From Rallus limicola (Eukaryota; Chordata; Aves; Gruiformes; Rallidae): 64,000 nt of DNA. Location: contig JAKCOZ010000003.1 of NCBI GenBank assembly GCA_022605955.1, positions 57,536,179-57,600,178 of the forward strand, given 5' to 3'. The notes beneath the pieces are model-generated. The model did not search any database. It saw only the letters and a program-made list of their open reading frames with translations, and was not told the DNA's origin. Shown in pieces: positions 52,286 through 64,000 of this stretch; position 1 is the stretch's first letter; the number at the start of each line of letters is the position of its first letter. Made by a program: the position numbers and the translations under genes.

Positions 52286-55200
52286 ACATTATGTGGGCCT
52301 GAAGGGCATCTATGGATTTGTGGTTTTCAAAGCTCAAGGGAAGAAAGCTGTCCTTGAATATGTAAGAGGATGTTAATTTGGAAGAGATCACTCCCAGCTT
52401 ATCTTTGGATGTCACTGTCCTTGCATATTGTTGAGGAATACACACAGTAGCACTAACACTTGCAGGACATGGGGTCTGTGGGCCAAGCTGAGCCACACAC
52501 CTCCTAGGCAAGAGGAATAGCTGAGAACAATTGCTACTGATACTTGTTTGCATACCCTTGAATCAGCTTGCTTTGGCTTCTTTCCAATGCTGGGACCCAG
52601 CTGCCAAAAACCTGGTTTGGGTTCAACTGATCTTTTGTTTACTTTTTATTTTAAATGTCACAGACCCAGAAGGTTAAAAAAGCAAAGGAGACAACAAATT
52701 TAATAACAAAGATGAATAAAAGTTAAGTAGATTTTCTTTCATATGTGGGATGCGGATGTTCATAACCAAGCATGCTTGGTAAACATCTGGCCTATATCCT
52801 ACTACTACATCATGCTTGAAAGAAATCCTATGCATGTAGGTTGCTCTTCTCTCTCAAAAGAGGCAGCCTGTGATCCAGGAGACAGAGCTCTACAGAGTCC
52901 CACTGGCTTTTGGCAGTGACTTTAAATCCTTCCCATAGCCTTTCCCTTGCAGATTCATCAGATAAACAATAAACCATAATTCTGCCTATTTAATATGAAA
53001 AAAGTTTTCATAAAACTTTCAGATAAGTTGAAATTCTATTTGTATATTCTCAACTGAAGAAAGAGATCATGTGAAAATTACCTAGGACCCCCTGGTATGA
53101 GGGTACAACAATCTTTTTACTGAACAGAAGAGGAAGAAACACGGTGGATATCCTCTGATACTTATGTGTGAAATAACTCTGCAAGTATTTAACCCAAAGC
53201 GTCCTGGCAAAACAGAACTCTGCTTTCCCGGTCAGGTCCTCTCAGAATTTAGTTTTCATGCTCCTTGATCATACCTGCATCCTTTGCTGTGACAGGATCT
53301 TTCCAGCATGATACACGTGCCACATCCATAGTTGCATTCAAAGACTTGCCCAAGCAGTTGTGGAACCCTATTAGGGTCCCCTAATATGGAAAGTGTGTTT
53401 GAAGCGTGGGCAGAAAATGGAAATGTTACATGGTCCAGAGTCCTCTGTTTTCAAACCTAATACATTTACAGATATTTATATATAAAATTATACATGTATT
53501 TATATGTAAAGTGTGCCAAATCTGGTCTCTCTCTATGAACTAAGAACTGTAAAGTTACTATGATGTGTGTAGGGTAAATGCTTCCTGTTAGTATTTTAAA
53601 TAATACAGAGGCAGGCTTAAAATAGTGCACCAGCCCAAGAGGTTTTTTAAATAGCACAGGAAATGTGATGAACTCTGAGTTCACCAGAGACAACACAGGA
53701 AAAGGAAATCCGGAGATCAGATAAGGCTTGGGTAGAAGGAATGATGGTGGGATAATTTCTTCCTCTGGAGGTTATCACGTTTGATTCTGATTCAGCTAGA
53801 TTCTCACTAATAAAGACGAGATTCTACCATGATGGTTTATACTCTCCTAATTATAGAGCTGTTTCTGTGGTAACAGGTAGAAACCATCTTGGTTTGGTGG
53901 GTTACTGCATGTGTATCTTTAATATAAGAGGAATAAGTAGGAAGCAAACAGTGATTTGTAGAAAACAGACAACACAGGAACTCTGTCCTGCTGCCTTGCT
54001 TGAATACGCTGACAAAATAAAAATTGGTAAAAACACGATTCTGGCTACTGTTTAAAGAAATTTACCTTATAAACTTAGAGCTTCAAGCTCCAATATCCTT
54101 CATATGCTATCAAACACCATAATTAATTATAGTACTACAATAAGAACAGTATTCCCCATTGTGACAGAGAGGGAAAGCCTTATTCTTATTACTGATACAT
54201 TGCTGCTATTAACAATTACTGCAGTGTCCAGCTCCGTCCCCTTTGTCTGTTGATTTATGTGGGTGTTGTCTCACAGAATTAGTTGATAATCTCATTATAG
54301 ATAATCCTGTTTGTTCCTTCTACAAAACAATTTTGTCATGACTGGCAGAGCTCCCTTTTGTTCCCATTTCTCTTACCCCTTAGTAATTTCAGAGAAATAT
54401 TTTTCTCGAGAAAGCATGGACTTTCAGAATGGATGCTTATCCCATGTACTGGCCATAATTCCAACCTATTCATCGCCCTTTACCTTTCAAAAAATATTTT
54501 CTTTGAGCTAAACAGCATACAAATATTGGCTGTAGCTCCTTCATGTTCAGTTCACATAATTACCATAATTCTGAAGAAATTAATGCATCTCAAATGATAT
54601 TTTGGGCTTGCATTATCTTTTATGCCTTTAAAAAGTGGTCTCCCCTATAAGATTTTTTTTATGTGCAACAAAGTAAAGAAGGCTCAAAATTACAGTGCCT
54701 ACATACAGTTGTGGTAGTCAGATACTAAGGTGCTTAGTAAGGCAGATTCACTTAATCCAGGATATTTCTAAAGCATAACTAATCTTGAGTATATTTTTGG
54801 TGACTAGCAGCTCTTAGTGAGGTTACTAAATGTGTGCAAAGGTTGTTGAAGTGAGTGCAAGCACGCACACAGTAAACATGATGCTAAACAGCAGCTGCAA
54901 AACAAGGTATATACCTTGTATATACCATATCTACTATTTACCTTGCTATGTGCTTACTTGTATTCAACAATATCATACCTGACTTAATGATGATTTACAC
55001 AAATATGCTTTGTACTTTTGTTTTTCTTGTTTAGAGCTTGTGAAAAATGCCAAGGAAAATTAAGATTTTGTGCTTATTTTATATGACCTATACAGTGAAT
55101 ATACCTGTTTTGTGAGTTTGTTTTAATCTGATAATCCTATTTTGAAGGTATGACTTTCAAAAGTACATCAGCACACCCTATTTAGCACAATAGGTTTTGC

Positions 55201-56478
55201 AGGTAAAGAAGGGTCACAAATTTCTTAATAGTACCTTTTAGACAAAAGCTGTAATCTAGTTAGGTATACTGTAATTCTTCAACATTAGTTATTATAGAAT
55301 TTCTACACAAAATGGGCCCAGAACTGTAGGGGAAAGTAATGTCTTATTTTGATTCAGCCTGGAAAAAAGCAGATAAGGTTTTTGGGCATGTAACAAGAAT
55401 AGTTCCACTCAAAAAAACTTACCTTTAAACTTTTGAAATAACAAGTGCATGGGTAAGACTATTTACAGCCTTAATGCTACATATGCATTGTACAGGAGGA
55501 AGCAATTTCAGCAGTTACACAAGCTGCCATTACATCCTTTTCCCGTACCCAGTACCTCAAGACAGCCGGTCCAGAACTGCCATGCAAGGCAACAGCGGCT
55601 GTTCATTCCCTATAATCATTTATATTTATATGTATAAAGTGCCTATCACCATATTGATAAACATTCTTTGGAACCACTCTGGTGGCAGAAGTAAGAACGT
55701 GAGTCAGCCTGTCAGCTCAGCAACACCTTGAGGTGTTGATTAGGATCCACTAAAGAGACAATCCCCACCAGCAAAATTTTCATTCTAAAGAGGAAAGACC
55801 ATCCAATTGTGACAATACAGAATGTAACCCAAGGGAGAAGGCAAAAGGTCTCAATGCAGCCCCTAAAGACACGGTAATTCATGTTATGAGGACAGTTAAG
55901 TGGCTACATATTAGAGCCCATATTTCAGTACAGTGTTACTAGTGAGAACTTCTACAGCAGTTAGTTGCCATGTAGCTGTCTAGCTGCTTAACATCTTTAT
56001 GTTTGACTTCCTGAATTTAATGTTTCTGATCTTTCTACCATGAGGCATTAGGCCTCTGCATTGGGTTCACTCAAAAGTCAGGCAACAAGATGAGGTCCCT
56101 GTAAATTAAAGAGATGGTTTTACATCCTGACTCAAATATATTTAAAGAAGAAAGAATTTAAATCCATTCCTGCTACAACCCCTCCCCCAAGTTGAGCACT
56201 CTATTTACTGCTCTCCAAAGTGGATTATTTTATACTAGTAGATATTTTAGACTATTCAAATTTTTTCTACTTATCATAGTGCTGAAATACCTGGTTGGAT
56301 CAGGTACAGGAATCCCAGTACTCCAGAATTGTGTCCTAAGTATCAAGAGACAGAAGTAGTTCTCTTTTTCTTGCCCTAAGAGTATCTCAATAATTTCCAT
56401 GGGGAGATGTAACTTCTACAGAAAAAAATGGAAGAAAATTGCCCCATTTGAGATAGGAAAAATCTGCTCTCAAATTTG
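52286..56478. other. Non-coding unique sequence, no gene recognised
   Basis: AT-rich. Open frames are 85 codons or less. A 14-bp palindrome AAGGTATATACCTT lies at 54904-54917. No interspersed repeats recognised. Confidence 0.55.
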
Positions 56479-56518
56479 ATCCAGAGGAGATCCCAGGTCA
56501 ATCCAGAGGAGATCCCAG
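56479..56518. repeat. 18-bp direct repeat, 22-bp period
   Basis: ATCCAGAGGAGATCCCAG occurs at 56479-56496 and again at 56501-56518 without mismatch, separated by GTCA. A local tandem duplication. Confidence 0.92.
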
Positions 56519-56649
56519 CACAATATGAGTGCTTTAATTAACAGGCTATTAGGTTATTAATGGAGACCATATTTTCATGAGAGAAGCTGACCTGGAAACA
56601 AATGGATCTAGCTGAGATGCTGATGAGCAGAAATAGGAAGCACTCACAT

Positions 56650-56650
<1 letters not shown>
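56519..56650. other. Short unique spacer before microsatellite
   Basis: Nothing recognised between the 22-bp-period duplication and the CA microsatellite. Confidence 0.5.

Positions 56651-56688
<38 letters not shown>
56651..56688. repeat. (CA)19 dinucleotide microsatellite
   Basis: Thirty-eight bases of uninterrupted CA, preceded by CACTCACATG. It is a perfect repeat, long enough that length variation between individuals is likely. It creates a false cysteine/valine tract in a minus-strand open frame. Confidence 0.97.
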
Positions 56689-56691
<3 letters not shown>

Positions 56692-57339
56692 ACTCCGTCA
56701 TCATGTAAAAAGGAAACATTTCCCACTAAATGATACTAGTGTGGGGAACAGGAAGGCTGTGACCAACCTGGTAAATACAAATCATCTTATGGTTTCCTTT
56801 TGAGCAGCTCTAAGCAGTTCCAGTATTCCTAGCTCTGTGTGTTGGCTTCTGGACTTCCAACACCTAGGTCTGTCACAGGCACAAGATGTGTGTTCAACCA
56901 AGTCCCATAATTTCTGTCATGATGAAGAAGGAGTTACACATTCTCAATGATGACTGTTGCAGTTTTCAGTATCAGTGATGTTCTCAAAGATTTACAGCTG
57001 TAGAAGCACGTAAAATTGAGCCCAGACCTAACTGCCATGCTAGTGTCTTGTGCTTTACAAGGTCTCTTTTTCTCTACTCACCCGTTGCACTATGGAAATG
57101 ATTACTACACTAGGGAGGCCATATCTGCAATCAAGTATATCCCATGGTTGTATTACTGCATAATAACAGTAAGAATCCATTAGAAATGCACCTACTAAAA
57201 TGACATAGGAAGTGTGCCAAGTGCTTACCTGTTTCAGAATTTTCCTCAGTTTCACTGGATTCTCTTCTTTAAAAATCTAAGAGCTTCTGTTGTGCTGAAT
57301 GCTAGCTGAGCACATTCTCTGGCTACTTCAGGATGTTGG
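56689..57339. other. Non-coding unique sequence
   Basis: No gene or repeat recognised between the microsatellite and the CR1 relic. Confidence 0.5.
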
Positions 57340-58402
57340 CATGTTGACTTCAGAAGTCATGGCAGTCTAGTGAAGTTCCCACTGAAAGGAAAATGGGAAA
57401 CAACCCCATTTTTGAAAATAGAACAAAGGAAGACCTGGGGAACTACAGGCTGTCCAGTCTTACCTCTGTGCCCAGCAAGATCACAGAGCAGGTCCTGCTG
57501 GAAGCTATGCTCAGGGACATGGAAAACGAGGAGGTGATGGATGATAGCCAACATGGCTTTACTAAGGGCAAATAATGCCTGACAACTTTGGTGCCCTTCT
57601 ATAATGGGGTTACAGCAACTGACGTAATTTCTCTGGAATTGTGCAAAGCATTTGACACTGTTCCACACAATATCCTTGTCTAAAATGGATTTGATGGATG
57701 GACCACTTGGTGGATAAGGACTTGGTTGGATAGTCACCCTCAATGAGTTGCAGTCAATGGCTCAATGTCCAAATCAAGATTACTGATAGGTGGTGTTCTG
57801 CGAGGGTTGGTGCTGACACTGGCACTGTTTAAAATCTTTGTTGGAGACATGGGCAGTGGGATAGAGAGCACCCTCAGCAAGTTTGCTGACAACATCAAGC
57901 TGTGTGGAGTGGTTCACACACTCAGGGAAGGGATACCATCCAGAGGGACCCTGACAGGTTTGAGAGATGGGCCTGTACAAGCCACTTGAAATTCAACTAC
58001 GGCAAGTGCAAGGTCCTGCACATGGGTTGGCACAATCTCAAGGACAACTAGAGCAGCCCTGAGAAGGACTTGGGCATGTTGGTGAAAGAGAAGCTCAACA
58101 AGCAATGTGAGCTTGCAGCCCAGAAAGACAAGTGTATCTTGGGCTGCACTGAAACCAATGTGACTACCAGGTTAAGCGAGGTGATCCTGCCCCTCTGCTC
58201 TGTGACACTCCACCTGGAGTACTGCATCCAGCTCTGGGGTCCCCAGTACAAGAAAGATATTGAGTTATTGGAGCAAGTCCAGAGGAGGGTCACAAAGATG
58301 ACCAGGGGGTGGAAGCACCTTTCCCGTGAAGACAGGCTGAGACAGCTGGGTTTGTTCACCCTGTAGAACAGAAGGTTCCAAGGAGACATTCTAGTAGCCT
58401 TC
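57340..58402 (+). pseudogene. CR1 ORF2 reverse-transcriptase relic (5' part of interrupted element)
   Basis: The longest CR1 coding remnant in the window. From 57393 it reads [20 protein letters not shown] and SQHGFTKGK, the conserved start of the RT fingers. In the same frame follow SLELCKAFDTVPHN (motif A) and later LSKFADNIKL (motif C). Both catalytic sites are altered: the motif A aspartate is glutamate (57636-57638) and the second aspartate of the FADD box is asparagine (57891-57893). Stops occur in frame at 57573 and 57681. The frame shifts before 58070, where the C-terminal region ([20 protein letters not shown]) resumes until a TAG at 58364. The element is interrupted at about 58402 by another CR1. 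It is 5'-truncated and cannot encode an active enzyme. Confidence 0.93.
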
Positions 58403-58517
58403 AAAAAACATCCTAGCACTCCAGGACATGGTTTAATTGACATGGTGGTATTGGACAAGCAGTTGGACTTGATGATTTTAGAGGACTTTTCCAACCTTAA
58501 ATATTCTATGATTCTAT
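58403..58517 (+). mobile_element. Nested CR1 3' tail inserted in an older CR1
   Basis: A ~110-bp CR1 tail with its own terminal repeat (CCAGGACATGGTTTAATTGA, GCAGTTGGACTTGATGAT, ACTTTTCCAACC, ATTCTATGATTCTAT). It splits the host sequence GTAGCCTT / CCAGTACCTGAAGG. The host carries a different tail subfamily further on. No clear target duplication is visible beyond about three bases (TTC), as is usual for CR1. Being inside the other copy, it must be the younger of the two. Confidence 0.88.
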
Positions 58518-58797
58518 CATTCCAGTACCTGAAGGAGCCTACAAGAAAGCAGGAAAGGGACTGTTTACAAGGGCATCTGGTTACAGGATGAGGGGAAATG
58601 GCTTTAAATTAAAAGATAGTAGATTTAGGTTAGTTATTAGGTTGCCAGCAACTGTGGCTGTCCCCAAGGGCAGGTCGGATGTGGCTTTGGGCATCCTGGG
58701 GTAGTGAAGGGTGTCCCTGCCGATGGCAGTGGAGTTGCAAGTAGGTGATCTAGTGACCCTTCTAACCTAAGCTAGTCTGTGAATCTATGGTTCTATG
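58518..58797 (+). mobile_element. CR1 3' end (continuation of interrupted element)
   Basis: Resumes the host CR1 exactly where the nested copy broke it: CAGTACCTGAAGGAGCC, then GGGGAAATGGCTTTAAATTA. Between TTAGTTATTAG and GTTGCCAGC (junction at about 58640) roughly 60 bp of the usual tail are missing, an internal deletion. It ends with GGTGTCCCTGCCGATGGCAG, CCTTCTAACCTAAG and a decayed GAATCTATGGTTCTATG terminus. With 57340-58402 it forms one element of about 1.34 kb. Confidence 0.9.
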
Positions 58798-59737
58798 TGA
58801 GGTAATGGCTTTTTCAGACGGGTGCTCTTCCTTCTGCTGCCCCTCTTGCCAATTCCATCCTGTTTACCTCATCTCTATTTGCTTTTACCTGTAGAAGTGT
58901 TGCAAAACTCCGCAGTTGGGCAGTTCAGGGATGGAGTCAAGGAAACACTTGAGCATCCTCTCCAGGTCAAGCCTTGGAGGCAAGCGTATACGGATGCTCA
59001 CCATGTGCAACTGTTGAGTACAACTTAGATCAGGCTACTGAGTGCTCTGTTGAGGGATTTGTCAAAGTCATATTGTACAGAACCATTATCAGTTTTGAGA
59101 TAATAATTCAACAGAGCGTCCTGAAGAATAGAGCTATGTTTTAATTCTACTCTCAAATCCATCTGTGTTGAGCAAAGATACTGAATATCCATCCAAATTA
59201 AAACTTGCTTATATAATTTTCTGAATCAACCTTTTATAGGTGGCCTGCTTTTTCTTGAAGTGCTTCACTTCTTCATTGAAGCTGTGATCCTGGCATCTCA
59301 ACAAGAGGAAAGTATGCCTGTTCCCTAGTATTACAAACAATGGAATTTGAGATAAAACCATTCTGAGGAGAAACAGTTTCCTTTTAATAGTTAAATTAGA
59401 CATGCAGTGACAATACGACCCTATAGATATACATACTTGGTCATGGACATATAGACAGATATCCACAGAGAGGGTATTCATGCTCTTTGTATTTAAAAGG
59501 ACATATAGAGGTTTTTTGCTTTACAGGAATTCCCACAGACTTCTAGACGCGACACTGATGAGAGCATGCTGTCTCTTGCCTGAACAATTTCAATTGATTT
59601 TATTAAGAAAAAGAATTCATGGAATAGCATCTGCTGCAAAAGACAGTATCTCTCTTTCTTATTCTGATATAATAAGTGCTGACAGAAAAGATCATAGAAG
59701 TATACCTTCTGCAAGATGTCTCAAATTTTCTGAGAGC
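58798..59737. other. Non-coding spacer between two CR1 elements
   Basis: Unique AT-rich sequence. The frame that opens at 59480 is chance coding until it enters the next CR1 at about 59738. Confidence 0.5.
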
Positions 59738-60282
59738 TGCATTTGTATCAGAAGCAGTGTGGCCAGTAGGTCTGGGGAAGTGATTGTGCCCCTGTACTCA
59801 GCATTGGTGAGGCTGCACCTCGAGTGCTGTGTCCAGTTCTGGGCTCCTCACCATAAGAAGGACATTGAGGTCCTCAAGTGAGTCCAGAGAAGGGCAGCCA
59901 GACTGGTGAAGGGGCTGGAGGAGCTGAAATCCTATGAGAAGCAGCTGAGGGAGGTGGGGATGTTCAGCCTGGAGAAGAGGAGGCTGAGGGGAGACCTTAT
60001 CACCACCTACAACTACCTGAAGGGAGGGGTGGGCGATGGTCTCTGCAGCCAAGTGACAGGGGAAATGGCACAAAGCTGTACCAGGGCAGGTTCAGATTAC
60101 ATGTTAGGAAAAAAAAAAATCACTGAAAGAGTTGTCAGGGTCTGGAACAGGCTGCCCATGGAGGCGGTTGAGTCACCTTCCCTGGATGTGTTTAAAAAAA
60201 GGGTAGATATAGGATGGGAACAGTTGGACTTGATGATCTCAAAGGTCTTTTCCAACCTTGTGATTCTGTGATTCTGTGATTC
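59738..60282 (+). mobile_element. CR1 non-LTR retrotransposon, 5'-truncated, relatively well preserved
   Basis: A 545-bp CR1 in plus orientation, starting within ORF2 (TTGTATCAGAAGCAGTGTGG) and ending in three GATTCTGTG-type units. The ORF2 C-terminus stays in one frame from about 59745 to 60180. It contains [31 protein letters not shown] and later FSLEKRRLRGDLITTYNYLK. The only break is a TGA at 59879-59881, where the family usually has an arginine CGA, which fits CpG decay. An A11 run lies at 60110-60120. The tail is shortened just before GTTGGACTTGATGATCTC. It appears younger than the neighbouring CR1 copies. Confidence 0.95.
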
Positions 60283-63200
60283 AGGGCTGTGTTTGGGCTG
60301 TAATTTTCAAAGGAGTACAAGGATGTAGGTATTCAAAGCAAACTGGCTGTATCTTAAACTAGTGAACTTCCAGTGCATATACATAAATACATAAATGTGT
60401 TCACTGCAAATATATGCCTAACAGCATAAAAGATGAATTCTGCACTGATTGTGCTAGTTGTGATAATAGCCTTCAAGAATCTTGCAAAGTGTAGGACCAA
60501 AATAGTGAGTGGTGGGTGGCTGCAATACTAAAGTAGAAAAGGAAGATGGGGAAGATAGTGGGGGGGTCTAATGTTTATCATGTAACAATTAGCAATGACA
60601 TGAGATTAACTGGGTTTGTCACAGTTAAATATACAGTTGAAAAGCCCAGAAAGTTTAATGAAATGTTAAACTGTATCTATTTATCTACAGAGGTGGTTCC
60701 TTGTAATCAAATTGCACATTTTGTCTCCAGATGTAACACAAAGATTGGAAGCAAAAGATCTGATCAGAGTGATAGATAGCACAAAAGTGATAAGAAAATA
60801 CAGTAGATAAGTTACAGATACCACACAGTATCTTGTGGGTATCTGAAAGATAGGGTGGAATAGGTGGCAATTAAAAACAGGCTTCAGGAGACATCATGAC
60901 AGGCTGAACCAAAGAAGATAATTTAGGAGAATTCTAAGTATAAGGAACAAGGGATCACTGAGCAGTTCATAGGAGTGTAACTGGAGACAGACATGAAACA
61001 GTGAGAATGGAACTTCTAAGCTCATCTCATGCTGACAGTGACGGTCAAAAAAAACCCCTAAAGGATTGTGCAGCATTTGCAGGATTTGGTAGACAAAGTG
61101 GAGCAAGAGGAAAATGCACATAATGTAGGAGTATTTTATGACAGCTACGGCACATGTAGACAAGAATATAAATTGCAAGTGTGAAAAAGAACATAGTTCA
61201 ACGTTGGGAATTTTAGAAATGAATTATTAAAACCAGAGAGATGATGGAAATGACTTTGTGTGGTGGTGGGATAAGATAGCAAGCTATGCAAACTGACTTT
61301 GTTAGACTGAAAATAGTGTTTCTCTGGATTTTTCAGTGTATTGAAATAGACAGTAATAAGTACCATAAAACTTCTTGCTCATTACATTTTACAAACTTCC
61401 ATTTGCAACATCCCTTGCACAGAAAAGGCTTAGCAGCTGAACAGCAATGTGGTTTCTGGAAAATAAAAGTGGGAGTAGACAGGAAGATTGACTCCTCTGT
61501 GTCTTCTTAAGGTGTTCTGGGAGTCAAGGCACAATTATAAAATTTGCTGGAAGGACTGAAATTAGATGATCTTCACCAGTCCTTCTGATGTTACTAATAC
61601 TTTTGGTGCCTATAGAAGAAAAAAAAGATACGAAGGGTACTTGGTGACTTTAGAGGAAGTAGAAAGAAAATTGGACTTGAGATAAAGACAAAGCCAGCTA
61701 TAACTTTAATCTGACAGGAGAATTTTAGACAAGCTTCTCTAGCAGCTGATAACTGTATATAGCAAAACTTTGGTAGTGATGGAGTTCAGAGCATTAACAA
61801 TCAGAATATCAGTGAGAACACAATGTTAATGCAAATCTTAGGAAATAAATGGAATAGGAATGTACATTCCTTTATTTTAAAATCAGATGAGAGTTTAGGA
61901 TGTACCAGATCATTTTATTTTGGTTTACGTCACAATGGCATTTGGTCATGTACTGAACAGACAAAGAAGGAACTAAATAACTTCAGAAATAAAATACTGC
62001 TTAAGGATGTGTGAGTAGGAATTAATTAGGAAGGACAAGGGAGTCAATAAAGTACATAAATAGTGATTCAGTGGGTAAAGAGTGTGGTTAGAAGGATCCA
62101 AGACAGATCAAGAAGCACCTGGGGAAAGCCTTTCCACTGCTGCTTCAAGCTGGTCAATCAAAACGAAGCAAAGTGGAAAGAGTAAATTGAATTTATGTTC
62201 TTAACATGCATGACCAGCTACGCAAAAAACATGCCATAACAGGAACCATGAGTCATGATTGCTAAAACCAGGAAAAGGGTAAGGAAGCAAGTAGAGGGGA
62301 ATGAAATAGACCACCAGCAGAGGCTCGTGCCTTGCAGGCGCAGCCACACACAGTAATGGACAGCCATATAACAGACAAGTACATTGTGATTATGGTCTGC
62401 CAAATGGTGAGCAGGCCGAACTGTAAGCCATATCACCATTTACATCATTCCTAGGTTTACTCATCTAGATCTCAAAACAAACAAAAATGAGCCTCCCATT
62501 TTAAGAGGTTCTTCTTCAGCTTGAACAGAAGTGTGGACACGTTTCAAGTCAAAAAACATGTAGGGAACATCCAGCTGCCAGTGCCTGTGAGGTGGAAGCG
62601 AGCTGGGCTGTAGGTGCTCATTATGCACACTGTACTACTGGGCTAGCCACACACAACACTGAAATTAATAACAAAAACTGAGATGTAGCTGACTGCTCAT
62701 CCGCAATACACTGGAGAATCTGCATGAGGTGCTATTCTGTCCAGAATTATCAAGCAGGCTGTGGATTTCAAGACATTTAATTGCCATTATGAAAGAAAAA
62801 TCTTTCACACTTATTTTCTGGAGACTATCTTTTTGCCTAAGTATCTGAAAATGTACCTACTGCTGCCCTGAAATGCACAGTAGTGAAAAATCATGCTCCT
62901 GGTTCTTGCATTTAAAACATTATCCGAGGAGCTAAATTATACATCTGCTTTAAGCAATTGTATTTCAAGCAATTCAAACTATCACAGATGCAGTTATATT
63001 GTAGCTTTCCTAATATGAGGCCACATTCCTGAAATCAGGACAAATAGGTTTCTTTTGAAGAGCATGTGTAAGTTTTGGATGCTCATGTTTGAGGATGTTC
63101 CCCAATGTATGTAAGGCAGCTGAGTGTAAAATGTTCTTGTCCACCCCAACGCAGCTAACCATGGACAATTACCAAACTCTTCACTCTGTATTTCATGGAA

Positions 63201-63607
63201 CTGTGAAGGAAGTCTTACCTTTGGGTCTGCAAATCTAGAGTAGGGTATTTCCCTCCTGGAAGTGATTATATAACAGAAGTACTTTTAACTAGCAGTTTAA
63301 AAGAGAACTAAAAGATGCCCTGGTGCCTTCTGGGAAGAGTCAGTGGCACAGGGAGAAGAAATTATTTTACAAATACCTTCCAGATTTAAGGACAGAGTGC
63401 ATCCAATGTGACCATACAAGCTGAATGGAATTTGAAGCTGGATCTATATTTTAAGAATACCAAAACAACTTGGGTGAGTCACTGGGGAGGCAAAAGTAAC
63501 CACAAAGTTTGTGCACAGTCTATACAGTGATCTCGACATGGTTTCCAAAACCCTTAATTTTTGTTGGTTTAGGGGAACTAAACACACCCTTTAAACAAAA
63601 TGCTCTG
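60283..63607. other. Non-coding unique sequence, no gene recognised
   Basis: Open frames are 94 codons or less, without motifs. A G7 run lies at about 60560. No CR1 or LTR sequence recognised. Confidence 0.55.
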
Positions 63608-63635
63608 TTTTTGCAAAGTTTGTGCTTTGCAAAAA
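63608..63635. repeat. Perfect 11-bp inverted repeat (hairpin)
   Basis: TTTTTGCAAAG and CTTTGCAAAAA flank a 6-base loop TTTGTG. If transcribed it would form a stable stem, but there is no U-run context or gene that would make it a terminator, and the organism is a vertebrate. The arms include TTTGCAAA, a palindromic core. Confidence 0.85.
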
Positions 63636-63765
63636 TGAAAAAATACTGAAGACATTAACTCTTCAGTGCTGTAATGACAACAAATGTGGGAAGGTTATCT
63701 GCTACTGAAAGCCTTGCATGCATGCCAGCTTGAAAATGGGCATCTGAGCTATGGGCCTGGCCTGC
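63636..63765. other. Short unique spacer before the last CR1
   Basis: About 130 bp between the hairpin and the CR1 that runs off the window. Nothing recognised. Confidence 0.45.
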
Positions 63766-64000
63766 AAACTACTGCAGAGGGTCCAGTGGAGGGCTGCAAG
63801 GATGATGAGGGGACCTGAATGCCTCTTGTATGAGGGAAGGCTGAGGGAGCTAGTTCTGTTTAGCCTGCAGAAGACTGAGAGGGGATCCCATCTATGCTTA
63901 TAGATATCTGAAGGGCAGGTGTCAAGAGGGTGGGGCCAGACTCTTCTCAGTGGTGCCCAGTGACAGGACAAAGGGCAGTGGGCACAAACTGGAACACAGA
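63766..64000 (+). mobile_element. CR1 non-LTR retrotransposon, continues beyond window
   Basis: Begins near GCAGAGGGTCCAGTGGAGGG, then GGCTGAGGGAGCTAGTTCTG (end of ORF2), TATCTGAAGGGCAGGTGTCA, and GTGACAGGACAAAGGGCAGT up to the last base. The tail would lie outside the window. A minus-strand 89-codon frame (63702-63971) is its antisense and not a gene. Confidence 0.93.

Noticed and set aside
52095..52553. 152-codon minus-strand open frame
   Set aside because: Much of it is antisense to the CR1 at 51866-52285; the rest has no recognisable protein features.
54904..54917. 14-bp palindrome AAGGTATATACCTT
   Set aside because: Short, AT-rich and likely by chance in a window this size.
1..64000. 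tRNA, rRNA, snRNA, CRISPR array, operon or a new multi-gene defence or mobile system
   Set aside because: Nothing recognisable by eye. The repeat content points to a bird chromosome and the open frames are chance or CR1-derived. tRNAscan-SE, Infernal and a repeat-library search would be the decisive checks.

Overview
The window looks like non-coding bird DNA, either intergenic or deep intronic. The evidence is the repeat content. There are at least eight clusters of CR1 non-LTR retrotransposon fragments with the bird-type 3' end (repeated ATTCTRTG units after a conserved CTTTTCCAACC or CCTTCCAACC block). There is also one retroviral LTR of a type I recognise from bird genomes. The background is AT-rich and poor in CpG. 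I see no operons, rRNA, tRNA, CRISPR arrays or bacterial signals, and no complete gene. The species cannot be determined from the sequence.

Layout. Positions 1-29313 are almost free of recognisable repeats: one CR1 tail (13366-13466), an A/C-rich simple repeat (13961-14030), a TA-rich degenerate array (16541-16655) and a perfect 26-bp palindrome (24608-24633). A CR1 fragment on the minus strand (29314-29440) precedes a compound CR1 cluster at 30846-32122, in which an inverted plus-strand piece lies between two minus-strand pieces. Positions 32123-50669 are again mostly unique, with a CR1 tail (40451-40561), a GC-richer block of unknown origin (40562-41190), a C19 tract (42248-42266) and a T21 tract (43165-43185). 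The right end is repeat-dense: an ERV LTR (50670-51278), CR1 (51866-52285), a (CA)19 microsatellite (56651-56688), a CR1 reverse-transcriptase relic with a second CR1 inserted in it (57340-58797), a younger-looking CR1 (59738-60282) and a CR1 running off the window (63766-64000).

Coding potential. Nearly all open frames are chance ORFs or decayed CR1 reverse transcriptase. Two short plus-strand segments (16688-16794 and 45103-45201) have the form of internal coding exons: pyrimidine tract and AG before, GT donor after, an open frame throughout. Their phases are mutually compatible (the first ends in phase 0, the second starts in phase 0), so they could belong to one gene whose introns fill much of the window. 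I cannot name that gene, and the evidence is only suggestive.

I found no previously undescribed multi-gene system. The points most worth checking are the two exon candidates, the 26-bp palindrome, the inverted and nested CR1 structures, and the repeat-poor left half, which may contain conserved regulatory DNA.
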